Assembly: GCA_903930435.1 (NCBI GenBank)
Contig: CAIYYN010000020.1
Location: 1-64,000, forward strand
Origin: an uncultured Hyphomicrobiales bacterium
GTDB lineage: Bacteria > Pseudomonadota > Alphaproteobacteria > Rhizobiales > Ancalomicrobiaceae
DNA: 64,000 nt
Direction: 5' to 3'
Position numbers and translations under genes: made by a program. Position 1 is the first letter of the stretch; each line of letters begins with the position of its first letter. Below the pieces are notes generated by a model, which was given only the letters and a program-made list of their open reading frames with translations, made no database searches and was not told the DNA's origin. Below are positions 35,075 to 43,302 of the stretch, piece after piece.

Positions 35075-36158
35075 ATCAAGCGCGCTCGAACCGACGCGCC
35101 TCGAACTGGCGGCGCTGTCACCGGCACAGAAGATCATGCGACTGGCCCCCGTCTACGGGTTGCCCATTCTCACCGTCTTCCTGATCATCCTGTTCTCGAT
35201 CCTGCTGCCAGACACCTTCCCGACAGTCCTGAATTTCCGGTCGATTCTTGCGGACAAGGCCATCGTTGCCATGCTGGCGCTTGCGGCAACCTTGCCGATG
35301 ATGGCTGGACGCATCGACCTGACGGTCGGGTTCGGCATCGTGATGTGGCACATCCTTGCCATCAGCCTGCAGGTCAAATTCGGCTTTTCGTGGCCAATGG
35401 CCATCCTGATCACGGTCCTGTGCGCGTCACTGGTCGGACTGTTCAATGGTATTCTGGTCGAGGTCGCCCAGGTTGATGCCTTCGTCGCGACGCTCGGCAC
35501 GGGCACAATTCTCTACGCGCTGGCGTTATGGCATACCGAAGGTCGCCAGATCATGGGCACCCTGCCGCCAGCCTTTCTGGCGATCAACGGGGCGTCCGTC
35601 CTCGGAATCCCGATTGCAGCGATCTATGTGGTGCTGCTTGCCATCGTGCTGTGGATCATCAGTGAGCGCATGCCGATCGGGCGCTTCATCTATGCGATTG
35701 GTGCCAACGAAAAGGCCGCTTCACTCAATGGTATCCCCGTGCGCGCCTATGTGATCGGCGTGTTCGTGGCCTCGGGCATGATCGCGGGCCTCGCCGGATG
35801 CGTCCTGGCTGCCAAACTGCGCATCGGACAGGCGAATGTCGGCCTCGACTTCCTGCTCCCGGCGCTCGTGGGTGCCTTCCTCGGATCGACAACCATCAAG
35901 CCGGGCCGCGTCAATGTCTGGGGCACGATCTGCGGCATCCTCATTCTGGCAGTCGGCATCTCGGGCATCCAGCTTTTCGGCGGTGCCTTTTTCGTCGAGC
36001 CCCTGTTCAACGGCGTGACGCTCGTGCTCGCAATTGCGCTCGCAGCCTTTGCCCAGCGCCGACGCACCGTGGTGAAGGGCAAGATTGCTCCCTCAGCCAA
36101 TGTTTCAATCAAGGAGGCGCCGACTGCTGCGCCTGGTACGGAACACGTCAGAAGCTGA
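35061..36158 (+). CDS. Sugar ABC transporter permease (RbsC type)
   Basis: About 365 residues from ATG 35061. BPD_transp_2 family with eight or more helices; typical parts are GRIDLTVGFGIVMWHILAI, VDAFVATLGTGTILYALALW and IYAIGANEKAASLNGIPVRAYV. It forms the channel of a monosaccharide-type importer as a homodimer; only one permease gene is present, in contrast to the second importer at 43299-45355. Its start lies 14 bp inside the ATPase gene. Confidence 0.9.
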   Translation: MQSIKSSALEPTRLELAALSPAQKIMRLAPVYGLPILTVFLIILFSILLPDTFPTVLNFRSILADKAIVAMLALAATLPMMAGRIDLTVGFGIVMWHILAISLQVKFGFSWPMAILITVLCASLVGLFNGILVEVAQVDAFVATLGTGTILYALALWHTEGRQIMGTLPPAFLAINGASVLGIPIAAIYVVLLAIVLWIISERMPIGRFIYAIGANEKAASLNGIPVRAYVIGVFVASGMIAGLAGCVLAAKLRIGQANVGLDFLLPALVGAFLGSTTIKPGRVNVWGTICGILILAVGISGIQLFGGAFFVEPLFNGVTLVLAIALAAFAQRRRTVVKGKIAPSANVSIKEAPTAAPGTEHVRS

Positions 36159-36238
36159 GACAGCTTTTTACGTTCAAGCCGGATCGTCCGGCACGGCTCA
36201 CGAACACGTGGCCATCTCACAAAAGGGAGGAATGGAAC

Positions 36239-37369
36239 ATGATACTTTCAAGGACATTGGCAAAGGCTCTGCTGGCATCAGCTGCGATCACGGCAGTCGG
36301 TTTCACCGCAGCCCGGGCTGACGATGCAGATTACCTGGCCAAGGCCAAGGCCTATCTGGCCAATGTTGCATCCCCGGTCACCAAGTGGGATGGCCCGACG
36401 ACTGGCGCCAAGGGTGTTGGCAAGAAGCTGATCGCGATCGTCTCGACCGACCAGCGCAATGGTGGTGCGCAGGGTGCTGGTGACGGCGCAGCTGAAGCCG
36501 CCAAGGCACTTGGCTGGGACGTGCGTCTCCTCGACGGCCAGGGAACTGTCCCCGGACACGCAACAGCCCTGCAGCAGGCGATCGCCATGAAGCCGGACGG
36601 TATTCTCAACGTCGGTATCGACTCCAAGGAACAGCAGCCGATTCTCGAACAGGCCGCTTCGCTCGGCATCAAGGTTGTCGGCTGGCATGCTGGCCCGGCT
36701 CCGGGCCCGATCGACGGTATTCCGGCTGTCTTAACGAACGTGACGACGGACCCGTCGGAAGTCGCCAAGTCGGCCGGTCTTGAAGCTGTCGTGAAGTCGC
36801 AGGGCGGCGATTGCGGCGTGATCCTGTTCACGGACTCGATCTATGCCATCGCGACTGCCAAGACCAATGCCGAACGCGCTGCCGTCGAAGGCTACTCGAA
36901 GTGCAAGGTGCTTGAAGTCGCCGACACACCGATCGCAGACCTCTCGAACCGCATGGGTCAGCTGACGACGTCGCTGCTCGCCAAATACGGCAAGAAGTGG
37001 ACCTATTCGCTGGCCGTCAACGACCTCTATTATGACTTCTCGGCTCCGTCCCTGCAGGTTGCTGGCGTCGATCCGGCCAATGGCTTCCCGCAGCAGATTT
37101 CAGCTGGTGACGGCTCCGTCCCCGCCTTCAAGCGTATCCGCGACAAGCAGTACCAGATTGCAACCGTCGCTGAGCCGCTCAATCAGCAGGGCTGGATCAT
37201 GATCGACGAAATGAACCGCGCGCTGGCTGGCCAGAAGCCTTCAGGCTTCGTGCCACACGTCCATCTGTTCACGGCGGATAACGTCGACAAGGACGGCGGA
37301 GCAGAGAACAAGTTCGATCCCGGCAACGGCTATCGCGACGAATACAAGAAGATCTGGGGCGTCAAATAA
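36239..37369 (+). CDS. Sugar ABC transporter periplasmic substrate-binding protein
   Basis: 376 residues. Signal peptide MILSRTLAKALLASAAITAV with cleavage after AARA. Peripla_BP_4-type fold: LIAIVSTDQRNGGAQGAGDG, GWDVRLLDGQGTV, ALQQAIAMKPDGILNVGIDS. A pair of cysteines (GGDCGVIL, SKCKVLEV) may form a disulfide. The ribosome site AAGGGAGGAATGG precedes ATG 36239. It is longer than RbsB (about 296), and its substrate cannot be told; the operon lacks sugar kinase or aldolase genes. A strong terminator follows. Confidence 0.88.
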   Translation: MILSRTLAKALLASAAITAVGFTAARADDADYLAKAKAYLANVASPVTKWDGPTTGAKGVGKKLIAIVSTDQRNGGAQGAGDGAAEAAKALGWDVRLLDGQGTVPGHATALQQAIAMKPDGILNVGIDSKEQQPILEQAASLGIKVVGWHAGPAPGPIDGIPAVLTNVTTDPSEVAKSAGLEAVVKSQGGDCGVILFTDSIYAIATAKTNAERAAVEGYSKCKVLEVADTPIADLSNRMGQLTTSLLAKYGKKWTYSLAVNDLYYDFSAPSLQVAGVDPANGFPQQISAGDGSVPAFKRIRDKQYQIATVAEPLNQQGWIMIDEMNRALAGQKPSGFVPHVHLFTADNVDKDGGAENKFDPGNGYRDEYKKIWGVK

Positions 37370-37389
37370 TCCTGTGATCATAACGACTG

Positions 37390-37427
37390 CGACGCTTGCG
37401 GACCCCGGTCCGCGAGCGTCGATTTTT
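37390..37427 (+). terminator. Strong intrinsic terminator after the substrate-binding protein gene
   Basis: A 15-base stem (37390-37404 with 37407-37421; one mismatch, loop CC) is followed by TTTTT. GC-rich and 20 bp after the stop codon. It would reduce transcription into the LVIVD and bicupin genes, as is common after highly expressed binding-protein genes. Confidence 0.8.
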
Positions 37428-37490
37428 GAGGATTGAGGCAGATCCAACTGCCCGGACTGCGACCATATGTGCCCGCCTAGGAGATGAACG

Positions 37491-38744
37491 ATGAGCAGTG
37501 AACTCCCGACACCTGATTACGCAACGAGCAATATGAAACTTGTCGGCTACTCCGACCAGGACGGCCGCTGCGATGGCGTGCAGATCATGGTGCATCGCGG
37601 GTATGCCTATATCGGCCATATCTTTTCCAAGGGTTTTTCCATCGTCGACGTGCGCGACCCAAAGCATCCCAAGACCGTTAAATATGTCGCGGCGCCACAT
37701 AATACCTGGTCGCTGCATTTGCAGGCGCACGATGACCTCCTGCTTGTGGTCCATAACAAGGACATGTTTGCCCAGCCCGAGTTGGCAAACGAAAAGGAGT
37801 ATTACAAGGGCAGCGTCGATCATCATGCAGGCGATGCACATGCCGAACAGGACTGGTCCGCCGGTATGGCCGTCTATGATATTTCGAAGCCGGATGATCC
37901 CCGACAGATCGGGTTCATGCCGGTCAAGGGCACAGGGTTGCACCGGATCTGGTATGTCGGCGGGCGCTGGGCCTATGCCTCGGCCCTGCTGGAAGGCTTC
38001 ACCGACTACATCATGATCACCATCGACATGGCGGATCCCACCAATCCGATCCTGACCGGCAAGTTCTGGCTGCCAGGCATGAACAAGGCGGCGGGCGAAG
38101 TCGCGAACTGGCCGACCAAGAATGGCCGCTTCGGCTTACATCATCCGATCATCCACAATGATATCGCCTATTGCAGCTGGCGCGATGCCTGCCTTGCCGT
38201 TGTTGATGTGAAGGACAAAGCCAACCCGAAACTGATCACGCACAAGGTCTGGGCACCACCCTTTGGTGGCGGCACCCACAACGCGCTCCCGCTGCCAAAT
38301 CGCGATTTGCTGCTCGTCGTGGACGAGACGGTTCTCGACAATCAGGAAGATGGCTTCAAGCCGATCTGGGTGTTCGACAACCAGGTGAAATCAAATCCGA
38401 TCAGCATCTCGACCTTCCCGCAGCCATCCGACAAGGATTACCTGAAGGTCGGCGGTCACTTTGGTCCGCATAATATTCACGAAAACCGGCCGGGGAGCTT
38501 TGTCAGCGAAGAGATCATCTTCGCGACCTATCAGAACGCGGGCCTCAGGGTTTACGACATCAAGGACCAGTTCCGCCCGCGCGAAATCGGCGCTTTTGTG
38601 CCACCGCCGCCAGCCAAATGGGTCGATCCACGCCCGAACCGGCCAATCGTCCTGCACTCCGCAGACGTGTTCGTCGACAAGAATGCACTCTGCTATGTGA
38701 CAGACTTCAGTGCAGGCCTCTATATCGTTGAATATAAAGGCTGA
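37491..38744 (+). CDS. LVIVD repeat-containing protein
   Basis: 417 residues, no signal peptide. It is built of repeats with the pattern aromatic-hydrophobic strand, Gly-hydrophobic-x-Val-Val-Asp-hydrophobic, then Asp-Pro-x-x-Pro: FSIVDVRDPKHPKTV, MAVYDISKPDDPRQIG, ITIDMADPTNPILTG, LAVVDVKDKANPKLI and LRVYDIKDQFRPREIG. This is a predicted beta-propeller (LVIVD/COG5276), distantly like selenium-binding protein. His-rich spots (SVDHHAGDAHAEQDW; GLHHPIIHND; HFGPHNIHEN) could bind metal at the propeller centre. It sits between a sugar importer and a bicupin, 18 bp before the latter, so an enzyme in the same pathway is plausible. No specific reaction is known to me. Confidence 0.8.
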   Translation: MSSELPTPDYATSNMKLVGYSDQDGRCDGVQIMVHRGYAYIGHIFSKGFSIVDVRDPKHPKTVKYVAAPHNTWSLHLQAHDDLLLVVHNKDMFAQPELANEKEYYKGSVDHHAGDAHAEQDWSAGMAVYDISKPDDPRQIGFMPVKGTGLHRIWYVGGRWAYASALLEGFTDYIMITIDMADPTNPILTGKFWLPGMNKAAGEVANWPTKNGRFGLHHPIIHNDIAYCSWRDACLAVVDVKDKANPKLITHKVWAPPFGGGTHNALPLPNRDLLLVVDETVLDNQEDGFKPIWVFDNQVKSNPISISTFPQPSDKDYLKVGGHFGPHNIHENRPGSFVSEEIIFATYQNAGLRVYDIKDQFRPREIGAFVPPPPAKWVDPRPNRPIVLHSADVFVDKNALCYVTDFSAGLYIVEYKG

Positions 38745-38762
38745 TTACGGGAGCAACTCGCA

Positions 38763-39665
38763 ATGTACGACAAGGTAGATCCCCGCGCCGCGCTCATGGC
38801 GGCGGAGGCGGCGAAGGTTGCCGTTTTCACAAGTTATCGGCCTTCGGACTACGTCCGCTTTTATGAGCGCAAGCCGCAAATCGTCGACGCGACCGGGCGG
38901 ACATGGCTGGCGCGTGGAAACAGTGCTGTCATTTCCTATTCGGAAGTCACGGCAGGTGCCAGTTTTTCGCGCCCTGACCAGATCGATGAATGGGTCATTC
39001 TGCTGCCGGATGCCGATACCAGACTGGAGGTGACGGTCGCAGGCGAAACGACCGTGATCACAGGTCATTCCATCAACTTCATTCCGGCAGGCGCATCGAC
39101 AACGCGCGTGCTGGCAGGGGGGCGGGTCGTCCGCATGTTCACGAACCGGTCGACCGATCTGGCGGAATGCAGCCTGAATGCCGGGACCTTCTCGACACCC
39201 AATCCGAATATTCCGCCCTTCGTTGCCTGGCCGGAACCGACGGATGGATGGCGCGTGCGAAGCTATAGCCTCGACGTTGCACCCCAGCCGGGTCGTTTCG
39301 GGCGTATCTGGCGCTGCACGACGTTCATGATCAATGTGTTCGATCCGACGCACGGACCGAGGGATGTGACGAAGCTTTCACCGCATCATCACAATGAGTT
39401 CGAGCAATTCTCGCTCGCCTTGCAAGGATCGTTCATCCATCACCTGCGCTGGGCCTGGACACAGGACATGACGATGTGGAAGCCGGACGAACACGAGTTC
39501 TGCGGCACGCCGTCGCTCGCCATCATCCCGCCGCCTGCGATTCATACGACGCGTGCGCTCGACCCCGGCACCAATCTGCTTGTTGATATCTTTGCGCCGC
39601 CGCGCATGGATTTCACGAAAATGGACGGCTGGGTGCTCAACAACGCCGACTATCCGATTCCCTGA
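38763..39665 (+). CDS. Bicupin domain protein of unknown function
   Basis: 300 residues in two cupin halves. The first (about 45-135; EWVILLPDADTRLEVTV, GHSINFIPAGAS) lacks metal ligands. The second (about 180-290) has SPHHHNEFEQFSLALQGSF, matching His-x-His...Glu, and PPPAIHTTRALD for the last His, so probably a metal-dependent enzyme such as an isomerase or dioxygenase. No signal peptide. It follows the LVIVD gene by 18 bp and ends the operon before a terminator. I cannot name the reaction; bicupins in sugar operons include uronate isomerases, but the match is not clear. Confidence 0.7.
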   Translation: MYDKVDPRAALMAAEAAKVAVFTSYRPSDYVRFYERKPQIVDATGRTWLARGNSAVISYSEVTAGASFSRPDQIDEWVILLPDADTRLEVTVAGETTVITGHSINFIPAGASTTRVLAGGRVVRMFTNRSTDLAECSLNAGTFSTPNPNIPPFVAWPEPTDGWRVRSYSLDVAPQPGRFGRIWRCTTFMINVFDPTHGPRDVTKLSPHHHNEFEQFSLALQGSFIHHLRWAWTQDMTMWKPDEHEFCGTPSLAIIPPPAIHTTRALDPGTNLLVDIFAPPRMDFTKMDGWVLNNADYPIP

Positions 39666-39694
39666 AAAAATACTCCCTGACCGTCGAACCAACT

Positions 39695-39731
39695 GCCTGT
39701 TGCCGGGAAAGCCGCGCAACAGGCTTTTTTT
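39695..39731 (+). terminator. Intrinsic terminator after the bicupin gene
   Basis: Nine-base perfect stem GCCTGTTGC / GCAACAGGC with a 12-base loop, then seven T residues. It ends the 33545-39665 operon and lies between convergent genes (the GntR gene runs toward it). Confidence 0.85.
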
Positions 39732-39766
39732 GTCGCAAAAGTCGGGATAAGAGCGCCATCCCGGTG

Positions 39767-40549
39767 TCAGGATTGTCTGGCTGACATGGATTGGATGGTT
39801 GTTTCCAACACGTGCTCGAGATGCCGCCGGTAGCTTTGAACGGCAGCCTCGACATCATGGGCGAGGATCGCCTCGCCGATCTCGCGATGCTGGCGCACGC
39901 TCTTGGGGATCACGCCCGGCAAAGCACTGGCAACACGGCGCTCGTCCAGTCCAACGTCGTATAGCCCCTGGGCGACTGCTGTCAGCATCCGGTTGCCACT
40001 GCCGTCATTGATGGCCTGATGATATTCGGCATCCATGAGGCGGAAGGCAACGGGGTCATCGTGGAATGCGTCACCATCCTCGGCCAGCTTCATGATGCGG
40101 CGGCGCTGAACAAGTGAGGCGTTCAGCGTACAGAGGCGGACCAGTTCAAGATCGATCAGCGCGCGCGACTGGAAGAGATCATGAACATCATAATCGGCGA
40201 ATGACATCATGGAATTGAACGGCGCAACCAACCGGCTGGGCGACAGGTCCGTGACGGTGTAACGCCGCCCTTGCCGGCTTTCGAGCACGCCCATCAACGT
40301 CAGCGCCTTCAACGCCTCGCGTAGCGGCGGTCGGCTGATGCCAAAAGCGAGCCCCATCTGCTGCTCTGTGGGCAATCGATCACCCGACTTGAGATTGCCG
40401 CTCTTGATCATCGACAGAATGCGTTTTGCAACCTGTTCGGCAATCGGTTGCCGCCCCGAAACGCTGCCGCCAAGCTCTGCAGCTGGCTTCGGCTTCCGAC
40501 CCGCCTCAATCAATTCATCAAAGGCATCAAGTTCTGCGGGCGCGTGCAC
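39767..40549 (-). CDS. GntR-family (FadR subfamily) transcriptional regulator
   Basis: About 260 residues. HTH: SGDRLPTEQQMGLAFGISR and PPLREALKALTLMGVLESRQ. FCD domain: FQSRALIDLELVRLCTLNAS, DAEYHQAINDGSGNRM and HREIGEAILAHDVEAAV. The start is uncertain: I chose GTG 40549 with GGAG nine bases before; TTG 40576 and starts up to 40741 are in frame, but the latter would cover the operator region. Divergent from the aldose dehydrogenase and second ABC importer, which it probably represses together with itself through the repeats at 40616-40664. Confidence 0.87.
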   Translation of the reverse strand: MHAPAELDAFDELIEAGRKPKPAAELGGSVSGRQPIAEQVAKRILSMIKSGNLKSGDRLPTEQQMGLAFGISRPPLREALKALTLMGVLESRQGRRYTVTDLSPSRLVAPFNSMMSFADYDVHDLFQSRALIDLELVRLCTLNASLVQRRRIMKLAEDGDAFHDDPVAFRLMDAEYHQAINDGSGNRMLTAVAQGLYDVGLDERRVASALPGVIPKSVRQHREIGEAILAHDVEAAVQSYRRHLEHVLETTIQSMSARQS

Positions 40550-40615
40550 GTCCGGCGTCTCCGGGGATGTCGGCAAGATGACGTTATCGTCGTTTTTGAT
40601 CGATCCGACACTTTT

Positions 40616-40664
40616 TTGTCTGACATGTTGTTCGGGACTTGTCAAACAAATCTTTGTCTGACAA
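40616..40664. promoter_or_regulatory. Three copies of an 11-bp operator TTGTCTGACAA
   Basis: TTGTCTGACAT (40616-40626), TTGTCAAACAA (40639-40649) and TTGTCTGACAA (40654-40664). The last is a perfect 5-1-5 palindrome; the others have one arm mismatch each. They lie in the divergent gap between the GntR gene and the aldose dehydrogenase gene (start 40723), in a typical spot for FadR-type autoregulation and control of the importer operon. Confidence 0.65.
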
Positions 40665-40722
40665 GTTACGTGCAGATCCAAGAGCCCGCTCGAAAAGGCC
40701 TGTGATCCCAGGGAGGATTTAC

Positions 40723-41763
40723 GTGCGACCGCTGCCGTCAACCCGTCGTCGCGTCAAGGCGACACAGCTGGATCTGCCTGTCTTCGGCTTCGGCTCGGCG
40801 CATCTGGGCGAACTTTACAGCGTCGTTCCGGAATCGCAGTCGATAGCGACTCTCGGTGCGGCGTGGGACCTCGGGGTGCGTTTTTACGACACCGCACCCT
40901 GGTATGGCCGTGGCCTGTCGGAACACCGGATTGGTGGGTTCTTGCGCACAAAGCCGCGCAGCGAGTTCCAGGTCACGACGAAGGTCGGACGCACCTTGCA
41001 TCGACCGAAAGATCCCGCCAGCTTTGATCGCGCACCCTGGACCGGCGGCCTGAATTTCGAGGTCAGGTTCGACTACAGCTACGACGGCATCATGGCAGCC
41101 TATGAGCAGTCGCTCGTTCGGCTCGGCCTTGATACGGTCGACGCGCTCATCATTCACGATCTCGATGAAGGCTATCACGGCGACGCCTACAAGGACCATC
41201 TGAAGGCTCTGTCCGACAGCGGGATGAGGGCGCTGACGGAACTCAAATCCAGAGGCGACATCGCTGCATTCGGCATGGGCATCAACACCAACCATGCACT
41301 CGAAGCCATCGCATCGACGGTTGATCTAGATTTTGTGCTGGTGGCGATGCCCTACACGCTGCTGGACCAGGCCAGTCTCCACACCGGAATGGCCGCTTGC
41401 CAGCGTCGCGGTATCAATGTCGTGATCGGTGCGCCCTTTGCCTCCGGTATCCTGGTGACGGGCTCGGGCAGCCAGGCGAAATATGGCTACGCGAACGCGA
41501 CGCCGGAGGTTCAGGCAAAGGTGCGTGGCCTTGAAGCGGTCTGCCGGGACCACGGCGTGACGTTACCAGCCGCCGCCCTGCAATTCCCGCTCGCGCATCC
41601 GATGGTCGTCTCCGTCATTCCTGGCGCCTCGAAGCCGAGCGAAGTCACTGAAAATGTCGCCTCACTCCAGTCGCCAATTCCAGATTCCTTCTGGAGCGAC
41701 CTGAAGGCCCGCAATCTGATCGATCCCGCATCGCCCGTCCCAACACAGATCTGGAACACCTGA
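40723..41763 (+). CDS. Aldo/keto reductase, D-threo-aldose 1-dehydrogenase (L-fucose dehydrogenase) type
   Basis: About 346 residues from GTG 40723, seven bases after GGGAGG. Aldo/keto reductase barrel: LPVFGFGSAHLGELY, GVRFYDTAPWYGRGLSE (catalytic Asp and Tyr), VTTKVGRTL (Lys) and DALIIHDLDEGY (His), the pattern of aldose 1-dehydrogenases that oxidise L-fucose, D-arabinose or L-galactose to lactones. It is the first gene of the operon with a complete sugar ABC importer, three bases before the ATPase, so the imported substrate is probably a related deoxy-sugar or aldose. Confidence 0.86.
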   Translation: MRPLPSTRRRVKATQLDLPVFGFGSAHLGELYSVVPESQSIATLGAAWDLGVRFYDTAPWYGRGLSEHRIGGFLRTKPRSEFQVTTKVGRTLHRPKDPASFDRAPWTGGLNFEVRFDYSYDGIMAAYEQSLVRLGLDTVDALIIHDLDEGYHGDAYKDHLKALSDSGMRALTELKSRGDIAAFGMGINTNHALEAIASTVDLDFVLVAMPYTLLDQASLHTGMAACQRRGINVVIGAPFASGILVTGSGSQAKYGYANATPEVQAKVRGLEAVCRDHGVTLPAAALQFPLAHPMVVSVIPGASKPSEVTENVASLQSPIPDSFWSDLKARNLIDPASPVPTQIWNT

Positions 41764-41766
41764 CCG

Positions 41767-43302
41767 ATGCAACCCGTCAGCGCCACCGATAAGGCACCGA
41801 TGATGTCGCTGCGCGGCATCACGAAGCAATTCGCCGGTGTCGAGGTGCTGCGGGACGTGGATCTCGACCTTTATCCGGGCGAGATCCATGCCCTGCTTGG
41901 CGAAAATGGCGCGGGCAAATCAACCTTTTCCAAGATCATCGCCGGTGTGCATCGCCCAACGCGCGGCACCATCACCCTGAACAGCGAGCGCGTCGAAATC
42001 AGCAATCCGCTGGCTGCACAGCGGCTCGGGATCACCCTGATCCATCAGGAACCGATCTCGTTTCCCGATCTGTCGATTGCTGAAAATCTCGTGATGGGCA
42101 GGACCGAGGGCTCGCTGCTCAAGCGGGTGACCTGGGGCGAAATGACCCGCGATGCCAACCGATTGATGAACCTGCTGGATATCCGCATTGACGTGACCAA
42201 GCCGATGCGGGGCCTGTCGATTGCCGACCAGCAGATGGTCGAGATCGCGCGGGCACTGGCCAGTGACAGTCGCCTGATCATCATGGACGAGCCGACGGCA
42301 TCGCTGACGCCCAAGGAAACGGCGATCCTGTTCCGTATCGTCAGGCGACTGCGGGATGAAGGCCGAACGATTATCTTCATCAGCCATCGTCTTGAGGAAG
42401 TTCGTGCACTCTGTGACCGCGTCACCATCTTTCGCGACGGCAATCGAGTCACAACCGATACGATCCAGTCACTGACAGATACAGATATCATCCGTCTCAT
42501 GATCGGCAGGCCGCTGCAGGATTACATGCACAAGCAGGGGACAACCATCGGCGACGTTGCGCTGGAAGCGCGGAACCTGACCTTGCCGGGGACGTTTGAA
42601 GACATCAGCTTTACGGTCAGAAAGGGCGAAATTGTTGGTCTGGGCGGTTTGGTGGGTGCGGGTCGAACGGATGTCGCCAAGGCCATTTTCGGGATTGCGC
42701 CGGCTCAGTCAGGCCGCGTGCTGATCAACGGGCAGGACGTCCAGATCCGCGATCCCAGTGACGCAATCGCGCTGAAATTGGCGTTCGTACCGGAGGACCG
42801 AGCGATTGCCGGGATTTTCCGCAGCCTGTCGGTTGAACAAAACATCACAGCCGCCGTGCCGGATCAGATCGCGCCTTCTGGCTTCATCCGCCGATCCCTC
42901 GAAAAGGGGATTGCCGAGGCCCAGGTCACCCGGATGAGCATCCGTCTCGCAAGTCAAAGGCAGCCGATTGGCGAACTCTCGGGCGGCAATCAGCAGAAGG
43001 CGATCCTCGCCCGCTGGCTTCTGACAGATCCCGAGGTGCTGATCCTCGACGAGCCAACGCGCGGCATCGACATCGGCGTGAAGGCGGAGTTTTACGACAT
43101 GATCGGCGCATTGGCGGCGAGCGGTCGCGCGATCCTGCTGATCTCGTCGGAATTGCCGGAACTGCTTGCCCTGTGTGACCGGATTCTGGTGATGTCCGAA
43201 GGTCGGCTTACCGCCAACATCCTGCGCGCAGAAGCAACCCAGGAAGCAATCATGTTCGCCGCAGTGCCCAAGACCACCCGTCAGATCGAGGGAGTGGCAT
43301 GA
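41767..43302 (+). CDS. Sugar ABC transporter ATP-binding protein (rhamnose/ribose type)
   Basis: 511 residues with two ATPase domains. Domain 1: GENGAGKSTFSKIIAG, signature LSIADQQMVEIARAL, Walker B LIIMDEPTASL. Domain 2: VGAGRTDVAKAI (degenerate Walker A, usual in this family), LSGGNQQKAILARWL, VLILDEPTRGIDIG. FIHQE-type loop LIHQEPISFPDLS. Powers the importer built from the next three genes. Four-base overlap (ATGA) with the first permease gene. Confidence 0.93.
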   Translation: MQPVSATDKAPMMSLRGITKQFAGVEVLRDVDLDLYPGEIHALLGENGAGKSTFSKIIAGVHRPTRGTITLNSERVEISNPLAAQRLGITLIHQEPISFPDLSIAENLVMGRTEGSLLKRVTWGEMTRDANRLMNLLDIRIDVTKPMRGLSIADQQMVEIARALASDSRLIIMDEPTASLTPKETAILFRIVRRLRDEGRTIIFISHRLEEVRALCDRVTIFRDGNRVTTDTIQSLTDTDIIRLMIGRPLQDYMHKQGTTIGDVALEARNLTLPGTFEDISFTVRKGEIVGLGGLVGAGRTDVAKAIFGIAPAQSGRVLINGQDVQIRDPSDAIALKLAFVPEDRAIAGIFRSLSVEQNITAAVPDQIAPSGFIRRSLEKGIAEAQVTRMSIRLASQRQPIGELSGGNQQKAILARWLLTDPEVLILDEPTRGIDIGVKAEFYDMIGALAASGRAILLISSELPELLALCDRILVMSEGRLTANILRAEATQEAIMFAAVPKTTRQIEGVA

